Source: Epichloe hybrida (Eukaryota; Ascomycota; Sordariomycetes; Hypocreales; Clavicipitaceae). Taken from it: a stretch of 64,000 nt of DNA. The position numbers and the translations under genes were made by a program. Position 1 is the first letter of the stretch. Each line of letters begins with the position of its first letter. The stretch is taken from assembly GCA_019022495.1 (NCBI GenBank), contig JAFEKR010000009.1, forward strand, positions 1,674,001-1,738,000. Direction: 5' to 3'. Below the pieces are notes generated by a model. It did not search any database, was not told the DNA's origin, and saw nothing but the letters and a program-made list of their open reading frames with translations. Below are positions 32,766 through 43,991 of this stretch, piece by piece.

Positions 32766-34446
32766 ATGTCTGACAATGAGCTGCACGCCCAACTGGAGAA
32801 ACTCCAAGAGGTTCTAGGCAAGAAAATCACCCTCGATCCGGCCAAGACAAAGTCGACAGTCGAGCCAGAGGCCAGCGTTCGCCAAAATTCTGCATCTGCA
32901 TGGCAAGAGCAGTACCTCACATACGAGAAATCACGCGATGACACTGTGCCCAGCCGCCTGATAGGAGATGAGTTTTTATACGAGGGCTTCGACGACTCGG
33001 CGTTATGCATAGGTGAACCTCTCGAGGAAGACGTTGCATTTTGTCCTTTTGAAAGGATCAAGCAATACCCCGAACAATTCATTGGGAAACGGAATAAACC
33101 ATTAGTATGTACAAAGCAAGAGAACTCGTACTTATTCTTGGCTTTAACAATGTCAAGGCTCAACCGTTCTTCGACAGCATCGACGAGAGAAAAACATGGC
33201 GATTGTACGTTTTCAAGAAAAGCTCTGATCTTACAAGATGAATAACTTAACCATCATGCTTGCAGTTTCGAACTTCACTTCCCTGGTGAACCACAACAGT
33301 CATGTCTCCTCGTGCCCACAGTCCAGTTTGTCAACTTCCTAAAGGAAGTGAATTCCCATCTCGGAACTCAGCTGTGCATTCCGAAGGGCAATAACCAGCT
33401 GCATTTCAGTATGAACTTTGGCCATGGGGGTACGCCGCGTCCAAGATATATTGGCAACTCTCATGAGAAACCCAGAGTCCTCGTAGACAACTACCAGGTA
33501 ATCGACGATGACTTGGCAGCCTTTGACGCCGCAACCGAGGAGGATCGAAACTCGTGGCTGGCCAGCTGGAAAAAGGCCAAAGCCTCACTTGCATATCAGC
33601 GTGTCGATGCCGCTCAGCGTGCCAAACTTGCCGCCGAGAGAGCAGAGAAGAAGAGGATAGCGAAAGAAACCATGCTAACGAAGGTACAAACGTATCTTGG
33701 CACACCGGACGGACAATTAATTGGCGACTTGGATCGCAAACCTACTCTCTTCGTCAGCATCGACATAGAAGTTATTGAAGTGGAGCCGCGGTCCATAACA
33801 GAAATAGGAATTGCAGTACTTGACACGAGGAATATACAAGAACGCGACTCGGGGCCCGGCGGCATCTTTTGGTGGGAGCACATCAAAGCCTATCACCTGG
33901 TTGTTCGCCAACATGCTTCGCACGTGACTATAAATACGTCCAAGGATGTCCTGACAAGTTCCAATTTGGGTTGGACCCCCTTCCCCGTGTCTTTCATTAC
34001 ATCATGCTGTAGGCATCTTGGGCTAACGTCTCGTCAGGGAAAGTATGTTCCCCAACAAGTGGGAGCTCATTGACACGCTGAGCTCCATCTTGAGTCCTTA
34101 CACCCGCGATGGCGTAGCAGACGTGGTTCTAGTCGGCCATGACACACCGGCTGATGTGCGATATCTTTCCAACGCTGGCTACGACGTAGATTCCGCTCTG
34201 AAATTAGTCGACACCGTCGATACGCAGATTCTTCACCAGGCTTGGAAAGGGGGCAAACAGCCGCGGAAGCTGGAAAGTGTCCTGTCAGACCTCTGCATAA
34301 CATACACATACTTGCACAATGCCGGCAACGACGCGGTGTATACGCTGCGTGCCATGATAACAATGGGCGTGGAAGGGTCCAAGCCCGAAGGACAACCTTT
34401 CCGTCAACCTCAGCTCGCCGCGGAACACGGCCCTCTCCAACATTGA
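32766..34446 (+). pseudogene. Gfd2/YDR514C-like RNase H-fold protein with a one-base frameshift
   Basis: Exons 32766-33104, 33158-33204, 33266-33969 and 34038-34446 can be joined by normal introns, but the total is 1,499 bp, one short of a multiple of three. The break is in exon 3 near 33915-33930. Upstream the frame reads WWEHIKAYHLVVRQHAS. The continuing frame downstream reads DYKYVQGCPDKFQFG and then, across the intron, ESMFPNKWELIDTLSS, which is clearly one protein. The FVSIDIEVIE and ITEIGIAVLDT strands (exon 3), VLVGHDTPADVRYL, and HNAGNDAVYTLRAM near the end are the DEDD-type 3'-5' exonuclease pattern seen in the fungal Gfd2/YDR514C group. The frameshift may be a genuine mutation or a sequencing error; everything else looks intact. 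Confidence 0.78.
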
Positions 34447-34807
34447 CAGAAAAATCAGGAGAACCCAAAGATCATTCAACGTCTCCAAATAGTTTACATG
34501 TTTGAGAAGAGAATGGGCACGGAAAATGACCCTGGTCCTGAAAAAGTACACAGCGCATGTACACTAACTTGCTGTTTTATAGCTCCTCTTTGCTCAGACT
34601 TTGAAGCTCGTTCTTACAAATACAATCCTGCAACGCCATCGCTATGTGTATAGTAGTGTACAAGAGAAGCCGATATTCGCAAGTGCAAACACTCAAGAAG
34701 TTCCCGCCTCACGAGGCTAACAAAGAAACTTTGCGCATGAGTGGACACTATGCGGCCTCTTTACATGTTGTTGCACTCGGGTAGTAGTCGGCTGTCAAGC
34801 GTTCCCC
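34447..34807. other. Intergenic region between convergent genes
   Basis: 3' UTRs of the Gfd2-like gene and of TIM14. Nothing else seen. Confidence 0.35.
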
Positions 34808-35284
34808 TCAATTAACTTGCTTATCCAACAGCTCTTTCGCCTCGTTGACCTTGGTCGCAAGGTAAGGACTACCGCCTCGATCGGGATGGTTCAGCAGCAT
34901 GATGGTTCGGTGGGCCTTGCGGACCTTGTCCTTGGTCAGGGTTCTCTCGCTAAAAAGGCCAGCGTGAGTATGACAAGTATGACACAAGTCATGAATTGGT
35001 TGGCGACGATCCTGGTCGTAGGGTCTAGAGTAGGAAAATCTTACCTCAGGGACAGGATGAGCGATGCCTCCTTCTTGGTCATCTTGGGCTCGAAGCCGCC
35101 TTTGTAGAAGGCCTTTCCCATGGCTCCCACACCGCCTCGGGAGCGGCGCCATGCGACGAGACCTGCTCGGCCCTAGGAACGGTTAGTTTGCTTACTCCTT
35201 TGCATGATTGTTTGCGTGCTAGGGGGGACGTACGAGAAACGCAGCGACAGCTGCGCCGGCTCCGATGGCGAATACTGAAGACAT
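34808..35284 (-). CDS. pam18: Mitochondrial import motor subunit Tim14 (Pam18), J-protein
   Basis: Three exons on the minus strand, 35234-35284, 35045-35172 and 34808-34949, give 106 residues, the usual fungal length. An N-terminal hydrophobic helix ([18 protein letters not shown]) anchors it in the inner membrane. A short basic linker ([15 protein letters not shown]) and the J domain follow (about 50-105), with [20 protein letters not shown]. The HPD triad is residues 81-83, which stimulates the ATPase of mtHsp70 (Ssc1) in the presequence-translocase motor, with Pam16 as partner. The splice sites GTACGT and GTAAGA with TAG acceptors restore AAFL-GRAGL and LSL-SERTL. Confidence 0.95.
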
Positions 35285-35650
35285 TTCTGTATTGCGTTGT
35301 TGGGCGAGGGTTCGATGATGGGCAGTTGTGGTGGGTTTGCGATGCGGAAGTTTTGCCATCGGATGGGATCGGGCGGGTGGGGGGTTGTTCCACTCCGTTC
35401 CAACGCATGACATGTAGCATGGCATGTAGTGCGCAACAGCAACAACAGCAGTTTAATAGAAAATATACTTTGTGCTTTACCAATTTCCCTGCCCGGGAAG
35501 AATCAATCTTGCTCAATGATTCATTCTGAAATCAAATCACGTGTCTCATATGGTATAAATTTTATCTGCGGCATCGGCTACCAGGAGGCAGCCCGTACAA
35601 AATTCCCCGTCTATTCGCAAAGCTTGACATCATCTGGCCTTACCCTCACC
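35285..35650. other. Upstream region of TIM14 / downstream of the DUF3602 gene
   Basis: Contains a CAACAGCAACAACAGCAG run near 35434-35452. No gene seen. Confidence 0.35.
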
Positions 35651-36255
35651 TCACTGCTTTACATCCTTCTCCCTCCCATGGTGCACCTTTTCCGGAACCC
35701 TCAGCCCCTTCTCTACCGCGTCCTTTATCCTCCTCTCCAGCTCCTCCGTCTTGCTCAATCCCTGTTCCTCGTCAGCACTCTCCTTCTGCTCCTCGCCGGC
35801 CCAATTGCCTGCCCCGCCGCGACCGCCCATCCGCTGGGGATGCTTCTTCAGACTCGACGTGACCGCCTCGGTGATCTCCTTGGACATGCGCGCTTTGCCC
35901 TGCGCATCAGGGAGTTGCGAAGGGTCTATGAAGTTGCCTGCTCCGCCGCGGCCAGCGCGAACGTTGGAGCCTTGTGAAGAGACGACGGGACTGGACTCGT
36001 CGTCTTGACGTTGGAGATCCTTTTGTACGGGTCAGTTATGGAGAGCGGAGAGCGATCCTAGAGGACTGCGTAGATTTGGGAGGGTTTCCGTCCGCTGTGG
36101 CCTCGTTTACGGGCTTTTGGAACGAGGGTTTTCGTTCCGCAGATGGAAATGGTAGGTACCTTTTCTGCCGCAAGCTCGTCCTCTTTCCTTACAGAGTAAA
36201 AGTTGCCTGCGCCGCCGCGACCAACTTTTCGCAAGACATCTTCGCTGCTGCTCAT
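35651..36255 (-). CDS. DUF3602 protein with three GRGGAGN repeats
   Basis: Two exons on the minus strand, 36160-36255 and 35651-36019, give 154 residues. The motif GRGGAGN occurs three times, at residues about 12-18 (GNFYS), 55-61 (GNFID) and 98-104 (GNW), the defining feature of fungal DUF3602 proteins. The intron is GTACCT...CAAAAG with a CTGAC branch site. The tail is charged (EELERRIKDAVEKGLR). The protein is small, hydrophilic and probably disordered. No function is established for the family as far as I know. Its 5' side faces the 5.1-kb intergenic region. Confidence 0.85.
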
Positions 36256-37307
36256 GGTCTCCGGCCAAGGTGGGGAAGAGCGAGAGTAACCGATGGGAGA
36301 CTGCAGAGGTGGTGAGGAAATACGAGTTTGGCGCAATTGAGACGACGTGGTCTGCATTCAGGGCCTCCCTCATGTGGCGCCGTCCGTACCGTGGCGCTTG
36401 ACGCAATCATTAACAATACGGAGTACATGTACGCAGTGTTCACCTGACACACCCAGGAAAGGTCCATGGGATTTCTCTTCAGTTTGCTCCGGACCGGCGT
36501 AAATATGATCACACTGCCATGCATCATGCAAGTCATCGGGCTAGACGCGGCATCAAAAACATGCTCGTCGACTTGTTATTATGATGAGCAATTTCCAGCG
36601 CAGGAACGGGCCTAGGTGTTGCGATTTGGACTGGCAAAGTTCATCTTCAGGCGGCGAGATTGAAGTTCTGTGCCGACTCATTCGTACCGCAAACAGAAAG
36701 CAATCAATCGACTTGCGCGTGCCATCACAAATGACAAATATGTATGGAATAAATGAACCATCTGTTCACCTCTCGCAGTATATCATCTATCTCCTCCGAT
36801 CCCCCCCCGATTCGGCCAATATAGGACTCACCACCAGCCCCATCCAGATCGCATACATACATACAATCCGTACATACCCATCGCAGCTGCGCAGTGAAGA
36901 AAAGAAAACAACAAAACACCAAGGGTAAAGAAAGCCCTCAGCCCTAATTCATAATAACGATGAATCAGCCATTCCTTTCACGGCTCCAGGGGAAAAAAAG
37001 GGAAAGATGAACAATTTGCACGCCACAGCCGCAACACCATCCCGGCTTTATGTATGGTATGCCACGTTTCGAGTCAAGGGATGCTTCTTTCTATTTCTCC
37101 CTGTTTCTTGCCCCGGCGCAGTCCACTTGGTTTCAAAGTCACGGGCAGAAATTACATGCGATTTCGCCTTTGCCCTTGCGTCTGGCAGGATGGGGATCGA
37201 GATCCTAGTGCGAACGAGCGCGTTATTGGCTGGACCGACGGGTCCTCTTGTGGATTCTAGCTTTGGAATATTGATGCGGATGTTTGGGAGTTGGCGTTGT
37301 ACATTGG

Positions 37308-37338
<31 letters not shown>

Positions 37339-40300
37339 CAATCAAGACTACTAGTCAGCAGTTGTACCCAAGTCGACTCCGTTTTTTCAAACGAGGTCAT
37401 CAAGCGGCGGTTGTGGTGAACAAAGTAGAGAGCTGCAAGCACGAAGCAACATAACCGGAGAGTCAAGTGCGTACGCCAAGCCAAGGCTGTGCTGCTGTGC
37501 TGCTCTTAAAGACCTTCCACGTCTTCACCACGCACACACAACTCAACAAGAATAATTATTAGCAAGACAGGTGGGAGGGAAAAAAAGAAGGAAAATCCTC
37601 AGTATTAGTTTTGCAATAAAAAAATCAAGCCACGTCCTGCCTCGTCCCCCTCCCTTCTATGTATCCTTTCCGTGTCCGAACAATCATCACACGCCGTTCG
37701 TCGCTCTCCCCTCCTTTGCCAAAAGGCCAAAAGGCTCGCTCGCCCGAAAAGGGTGAGCACCAGACCCAGCCCACTTGATAGGGACACCCGCCCTCTGCAA
37801 GTAGACCAGGCCAGACGCTTTTGGGAAAGAGTGAGACACCCGTGACGTGGCGTTAGGATGGGGGGGCGTGGGCGCGCCATTTCGGAACCCCGAGAGATTG
37901 CATATCTGGTCTCCGAGGGACATGTAATGGCCTCGTAGGTTGTTTGCTCTCCAGGAGCCTTGAGCCCCAATTGCGTGATTAATTGCTTGTTATGAGCGAG
38001 TAGAGTAGATTGCATTGCAGTGCAGTGCAGGTTCAGAAAATAGAAAATTTCAAAAACCGAGCCATCCACCACAGCATCATCATCATTCATCCCCAATATC
38101 ATATGTGATCATGTGATCATTTCCTTTGCTGCCCCCCCCCATCGTCACGAGCCTAGCGTCACCACGGGATTGCATTTTTGCATTTTTGCATTTTGGGCCT
38201 GTTTTCTAGTCTTGTACGGAGTCGACCCCTCTCCAGCTGCCTTGCCTTGCCTTGCCTTGCCTCGCCTTGCCTTGCCTTGCCTGCCTGCCAGTTTGCTCGT
38301 TATTATATGTTTGCCCTGGGCGTCGATCTGGACAGCTTTCTTTCTTCCTTCTTTCAACCTTGACCTTGGCCAAAAGCACAGCGCACTGGTTGGTCCCCGA
38401 GTCCCCCAGACTGCGGACTATCCCGTCCGAGCAACGCGCCACTCCCAATGCAAAGGGAATAGTCCGCATGTACGGATCCGTAGTGAACAAGAAAAAAAAC
38501 GAGAATTTATGGCTCGTGCAGCATCCGTGCTCAAAAGCCTCCTCGGCCAGTTCCGATCAAAGAGGTCGCGTACGGATGAGAGCCGTTACCATGTGTATCC
38601 TCCACATGTACGGATCGACTGACGGTACGGAGTACGGAGTAATAGGTCCCTAGTCCGTACACTTACATGTATGTATGGCTTATTACCGCACCGTCGTGCC
38701 TGCCTGCTTCCGTGCCTGCTTCCGTGCCTGCTTCCCCAGGAACAGGCATTGAAAGGGCCCGCCCGCTCCTGCTTTCGTCGCACAGTTTGAATTCGTTCCC
38801 GTGCTTTTTGTTCCTTTCCCAATTCCCACAAATTGAAATCCCAGGCTGTCAATAACGCCCCCTCCATCGGGCCTCCATAGGGGCCATCGCTTTCGCACAA
38901 GAGCTTCGATGGAGGGCATCACTTGGCGCGAACCCCCCGGCCCCGTTGCACCGGCTCTTCCTTTCTGTACAAGAGATACATAAGCAGCCTACGGAGTATT
39001 TCATCAAGACCTCTTTCTTTCTTTCTTTCTTGCTTGGGTCATGGGAACCTGTAGCTCCCCATACTCCGTACCCCGCTTAATACCAGGAAAGAATCTATTC
39101 TCTACCAACGTCCCGTTGACGACCCTGGCTCTGGGAATAGAGCAATTGAACCAGTCCGGGTAATTTCTTCGTGCTCAATCGAGTATTATTACTCGCATCG
39201 CATAAAAAAAACAAAACACGGGCGTGGGAATAACCCTACGGAGTACAGCGTGCCTGTTCTGGAACAACATGCCTCACCAGCCACAGTAGACATGTCATCC
39301 GCGCTTCCCGGGTACGTGATCAGGAACAGCTTCATCTTTATTTTTATTTATAACACAATTGCCTCTTCTCGATCCCCGCGCTAGCTGATCGAAAAACACG
39401 CCCCTCCCGTCCTCGACGAGTCGACCGCGGTACATCCTTCTCCCTATGTTATGTTTCCAAGTTTCCGACGCGGTCTCTTGGGTATTCCCGAACTTGGACT
39501 AGTCATGCTCACGCTTCTGGATGGAGACACAGCGTCGCAAATTTTGGCGTCCATCATGTGAGCCCACATTGTCGTACCTCGTCTTCTTGTCCCTGGTGAT
39601 GCACCCACTGTACGCTCAACTGCGTGCGCCAGCATCATCTGCCTAGAACAGTCTGCCTAGAACAGTGCCACGAGGAGCAAGTAGCGAATTCAGCTGGTTC
39701 TGGTCCTGGTTCTTGTTCCTCTTGAAGTGGCTGTAGCGTCTCCATGTTCAGACATCCGGTGTTTTCTTTATGCGTCTCGTGAGCTACTCTTTGGGGTGAA
39801 ACAGTCGGTGGACTCGCGACGGGCTTGGTGTCCAACTTTTTTTTTTTTTTTTTTCTCTTTCCCACAAAATTGATGACAATTCGTGGTCTGACTGTGCTGG
39901 GCATCCGGTCAGCCCGGGAGACGTGGATTTCCGAAAGCAGAGCGGGCGGACCGCTACTTTTCTGTCATCCAGCCCCGGGCGGAGTACGGATATTAAAAAT
40001 AATAATAATGAACAACATCCACGTCTGTCTGTCTTGTCTCATGGGACGAACTGAGGGCAGGGAAGCAGAGCAACAATGAAGGAATAATGGTCGAATAATA
40101 CCGGCTTGCATGCTTGCTTGCTTACTCACTTGTGTCCCGACTCAAACTCGGCCAAAGCGGCAAGCCTACAGTGACAGGCCAAATGTACTTCTGCTTGTCC
40201 GTTGGCCGCTGTCCGCTGTCCGCTGTCCGCTGTAATCCTCGTCGGCTCAGCCCTGGACGCACCACCTACACCCACTGTACGCTGTTATAAAGTCAACTGG

Positions 40301-41361
40301 TACCACTCATCGGACTGCTGGCTCGCTCCATCGCTTCTCCCTCCACCAAAAGTTGTCGTCGACCTGATGATCAATCAGCCAGGGGGGGTATTTCAGCGCC
40401 CGCCCCGATAATATCAATCTTTCATTCGTCGATTTTCTATCCCCACCCCGACCCCCCCGTAGTAATAGCCGCAGCGTCGGCCGCAGCGTTTGGAAACACC
40501 TGGAAGGTGGTCTTGGGGCCATGGGCAGCCGGGCTGGCCATGAGATTGCTGCACAACCCATCACAGCTACTACAGTGACAAGGCCAAAAGTTGTATTTAT
40601 TCAATACACGTCGTTGACGGGGCCCCCGCGCGCGCGGCAGACATGGGCCTCGAACTGGATGGAGATGCGGTACTGCCCACGCAACAGCCAAGGTCAGCAA
40701 AACGGAACCTACTCCGTACGGATTGCAGGCAGGAGAAATTGTGCAAACAGGCTGTCGGTGGGAAGCAAGGCAGTACATTAGATAAACAGCTCCTGTACTC
40801 CGTAATCCGTAGTCTCACTCCGTATGTTATTGCATTGCCTCAGTCGCATCCACTTTCTCATCTACGAGCATTTCAGCGTGCAACCTGCCCCAATAACGGC
40901 CAACGATTTGCCCACTCAGCCACTCACTCACTCACCACTCGAACCACGCTGGCTCGCTGGCTCGCTCCCTTGCTCATCCCGATAATCGCAAGACCTGAGG
41001 CGCCGACGATTCACCTAGCCAGAAAGCTAAACACTCCAGGCCCGGAGCGGTTGCACACGCACCCCCCCCCTGCGCTGCTTCACCCGCCCACCTCGACAAA
41101 CCACACACACGCACGCACACACACGCCCCCCGCCACGACCTGCTTTTGAGCCCATCCAAAATATTATTTCTCGTTCGCTCTGCTTTCGTAATTTCTTGCT
41201 GCTCTCTACAACATCACAAACCCAACACTTGCACAATCATCCGAGTTTCTGTACATCGTACAGCTGTCCATCAACGAGACCAGTCCCTCGCGGCCCTCAC
41301 CAACCTTGTGACGGTCCGGCGTCTGTCGTCTCGCAACTCCGAGCTATCCAAGTCGCTGGCA
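36256..41361. other. 5.1-kb intergenic region, repeat-rich, upstream of the C2H2 gene
   Basis: No reading frame here has convincing coding quality on either strand. Contents include a 29-bp T tract at 37310-37338, an 18-bp T tract at 39837-39854, a CCTTG pentamer repeat at about 38240-38288, GCATTTTT triplication at about 38171-38195, a GTGCCTGCTTCC repeat at about 38697-38737, CCGCTGT repeats at about 40206-40232 and CACACACG tracts at about 41101-41126. The 9-mer TACTCCGTA occurs exactly at 36417, 38626, 38633, 38990, 39062, 39237, 40710 and 40796. CT-rich runs at about 38994-39030 and 41040-41180 may be a promoter/long leader for the C2H2 gene. Spliced non-coding transcripts are possible but not visible. 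Confidence 0.55.
38240..38288. repeat. CCTTG pentanucleotide tandem repeat
   Basis: Eight to nine units of CCTTG with one CCTCG variant, ending in CCTGCCTGCC. Non-coding. Confidence 0.85.
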
Positions 41362-42949
41362 ATGGCCTCCTCAAAAGTATGACACACCGACACAGTATTG
41401 AGGGTCCTTGCAGACTTGACTTCTGCTCCCGCGAGGCTCAGTATGTGCTGACCTTTTCTTTTCTTTCGCCCACGTTCAGGAGATGCAACAGTCCACCAGT
41501 AGGCCATTGACGCTTCAGCGTCCGTCCCTCTCCAACTCGAACCCCTCTGCTTCTGCGATATCCGGCCGGCAATCTCATGCTCGAAACACATCACACTCCC
41601 TCCTCTCCTCCTCCCTCAACGCAAACCACCGTGTAACCCGCCGCAAGTCCGTCACGACGCCCGTTCCCAATGTCGCTGCCCTTACGGCCGCCGTGAACAA
41701 CGGCGATCAGGCAGGTGCCATCCCCATTACCAACAGCGGTCGACGAAACACCATGTCCAAGAATACCCTCGCCAGAACATCCGCGGTTGGCAGCCTGCCA
41801 TCTCCTCCTGCCAGCCTGCCCACGCACAGAACTGTTCCTGAACTCAAGCAAGAATCTCAGGAGAGCGCCATCGATGACAGTAATGACGCGTCGGCCGATG
41901 AGGCACTCAAATTGCAAACAGCCCACTCTCGGCGAGCCAGCGATGGTCAGTCGCTTCCCAAGGACGGCAAGAAGAGCAACCGGGCCGAGGTTCGCTGCGA
42001 CAAGTGCGGCAAGAGTTACAAGCACGGCAGCTGCTTGACCAAGCATTTGTAAGTATTGTATTGTCCAACATCGTGCGCGTTTCGTAGTGTGCCGTCGGTG
42101 AAGAATTCTCAAGGCTCGAGTCTGGCTGGCATCACTCCTGTGCATTTTGTGTGGTAACTGGTGGTGACATTCGAGGGCAAGTCAGTCTAACGTGGTGAAA
42201 ATAGATGGGAGCATACTCCCGAGTGGTCATTTACATCGAAGCTGCTCATTTCAAAGCACCAGCAGGTACAACTTCTTGAAGCCGCCTCTGTCCTCGTCGC
42301 TATGAACGGCAAGGAAAGTGCAGCAACACCCCCCGAGTCTACCAAAGATTCCGCCAGCGAGCCAGATTCTTCATCACCCGCAGCGTCTGGCTACTCCGAA
42401 CAGGTTGGCCGCCAGAGCTCAACAGACACCACCCCTCCCCCATTGCTGGAAGAGCCAAGCTTCAATGAACTGTCATACCGCGATAGGAATGCCTGTGGCT
42501 TCTCTAGAAGCTATCAGTCTGCCGTATCTGGGAGCATGCCCAAAGGCTCTGGACTTGGACATTTTCGACAACCCAGCCATGAGCGTCGACCTCCCTCTTC
42601 TGGTGCTAACCGAACCGGCAAGGATGATCGTGACCTCGCGGCCGCCGTTGAGCTACTCAGTTGCAGCTTCAACAGCAACAATGGCTCTCAAGGTACCGTG
42701 GTAGTCGCCTCGGACGCACCGCCTGTACCGCCCGTGCCAGTCCAGTACCTTCCTCAGGCTACTTCGTTTTCGAGCGCAGGTTTCATTAACAGTTTCCCTC
42801 GGCGTCAACCGGAGAGCTTCACAAGAGGCGAGATGCGGCGTGGTAGTGATGATGTGAAGATGGAGGATAGTGATGATGATTTCGACATGCAATCTCGAGC
42901 CCGAAGTGACGAAGACGATGATGGCGTTTTTGGGCGCATGGAGGAGTAA
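41362..42949 (+). CDS. Single C2H2 zinc-finger regulator
   Basis: Exons 41362-41376, 41480-42048 and 42205-42949 give 442 residues (MASSK-EMQQSTSRP start; exon 1 is only 15 bp). One classical finger, CDKCGKSYKHGSCLTKHLWEH, has Cys 178 and 181 and His 194 and 198 (C-x2-C-x12-H-x3-H). The second intron cuts it between the His residues. The remainder is low complexity: Ser/Thr/Pro-rich N-terminus, a KKSNRAEVR basic patch before the finger and an acidic tail (MEDSDDDFDMQ, SDEDDDGVFGRMEE) that could activate transcription. One finger alone binds DNA weakly, so dimerisation or another role is possible. The start could be the ATG at 41483 if the tiny first exon is wrong. The exceptionally long upstream region fits a regulated transcription factor. 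Confidence 0.85.
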
Positions 42950-43991
42950 GCCGGGTGCTTGCCTGCCACAGCGTACTGTCTTGAACACGATGTTTTTTCA
43001 AGAGCGTTCTCCAGGGTTCCAAGACTGCGGAGTTGGATTTGATGGGGTTTGAAAGGGCTCGGCGTGGTGTCTCATTTGTATCATGGTATACTCAAACTCT
43101 GTATGAGGTGGTTCAGCTCCGCTTTCGATCTTCAGCACCGAAGAGTGGAGGGCCCTTCTGCTTACACGGTCATTTCGGACCGTTGTATCTTTGCAGACGA
43201 GATTGCATCTCCACGAGGTTAAAGTGAGGATTCGTACAAGCGTCGAGCGTACACCCGATGAAATACCAAAAATAAAGCAACATTTTCTGTATATTACCTG
43301 ACTGTACTCTTTTGCCGATGAAACGTAACTTTGCTCTTGTGATTGTGCTGCCCTTTCGTGCTAGACGACGCTGCAAGCTGCCAAAGAGAAGACCATGGAA
43401 AAGATGGAAAAGAGAGAAGGGGATCAATTCTGCCTGAGGTCAGTTCATCTGGAAGATGGCCGGCCACGGGTTTCACAATGCCACAATGCTCGATATCAAC
43501 ACGTGAAATAAACAACATGACACAACGAGATTGATTTGTGCAAGTTAAGAAATTGAGAGACTTAGTCACTAGAGAGAAGAAGAAATAGTTTGGTCCTTTT
43601 TAGACTGTCTTGAGTCTTGACCCTGCTGCTGGAGAAGAGAGAGGAACGAGGGAAAATTTGAGAGCTGCTACCCTGAATCTATGTTGTGTGGGGACGCGAC
43701 ATTAGAAGCAACCAGTAAGCACTGCTGCTGGCTGCCCTCATGTTTCCCTAGCGACCTGATGTCACCTGTTTCCACTGATGTGCGAGCAAACCAGGCAAAC
43801 CAGCTTGACTCAATCGACCCGGTCGTAACCCCCATCATCACTGTCTACCAGTAGGTTGGCCCACCTAACTTGTACGCTCTTTTACCTCGCACGGTTATAG
43901 ACTCGGATTCCAGGAGAGAAAAGGCGAACGGAAAAAAAGTAAATTACATACATTCTCCGGGGACACAAAACGGCCTGCCGCAACGACAATC
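42950..43991. other. Intergenic region
   Basis: 3' UTR of the C2H2 gene and upstream region of the membrane protein gene. No RNA gene or repeat recognised. Confidence 0.4.

Noticed and set aside
37048..37341. Minus-strand frame starting with ten lysines
   Set aside because: Generated by the 29-bp T tract; the rest has no coding character.
38113..38653. Overlapping frames of 130-170 codons in the 5.1-kb gap
   Set aside because: They run through the CCTTG repeat in several frames at once and show no conserved motif.
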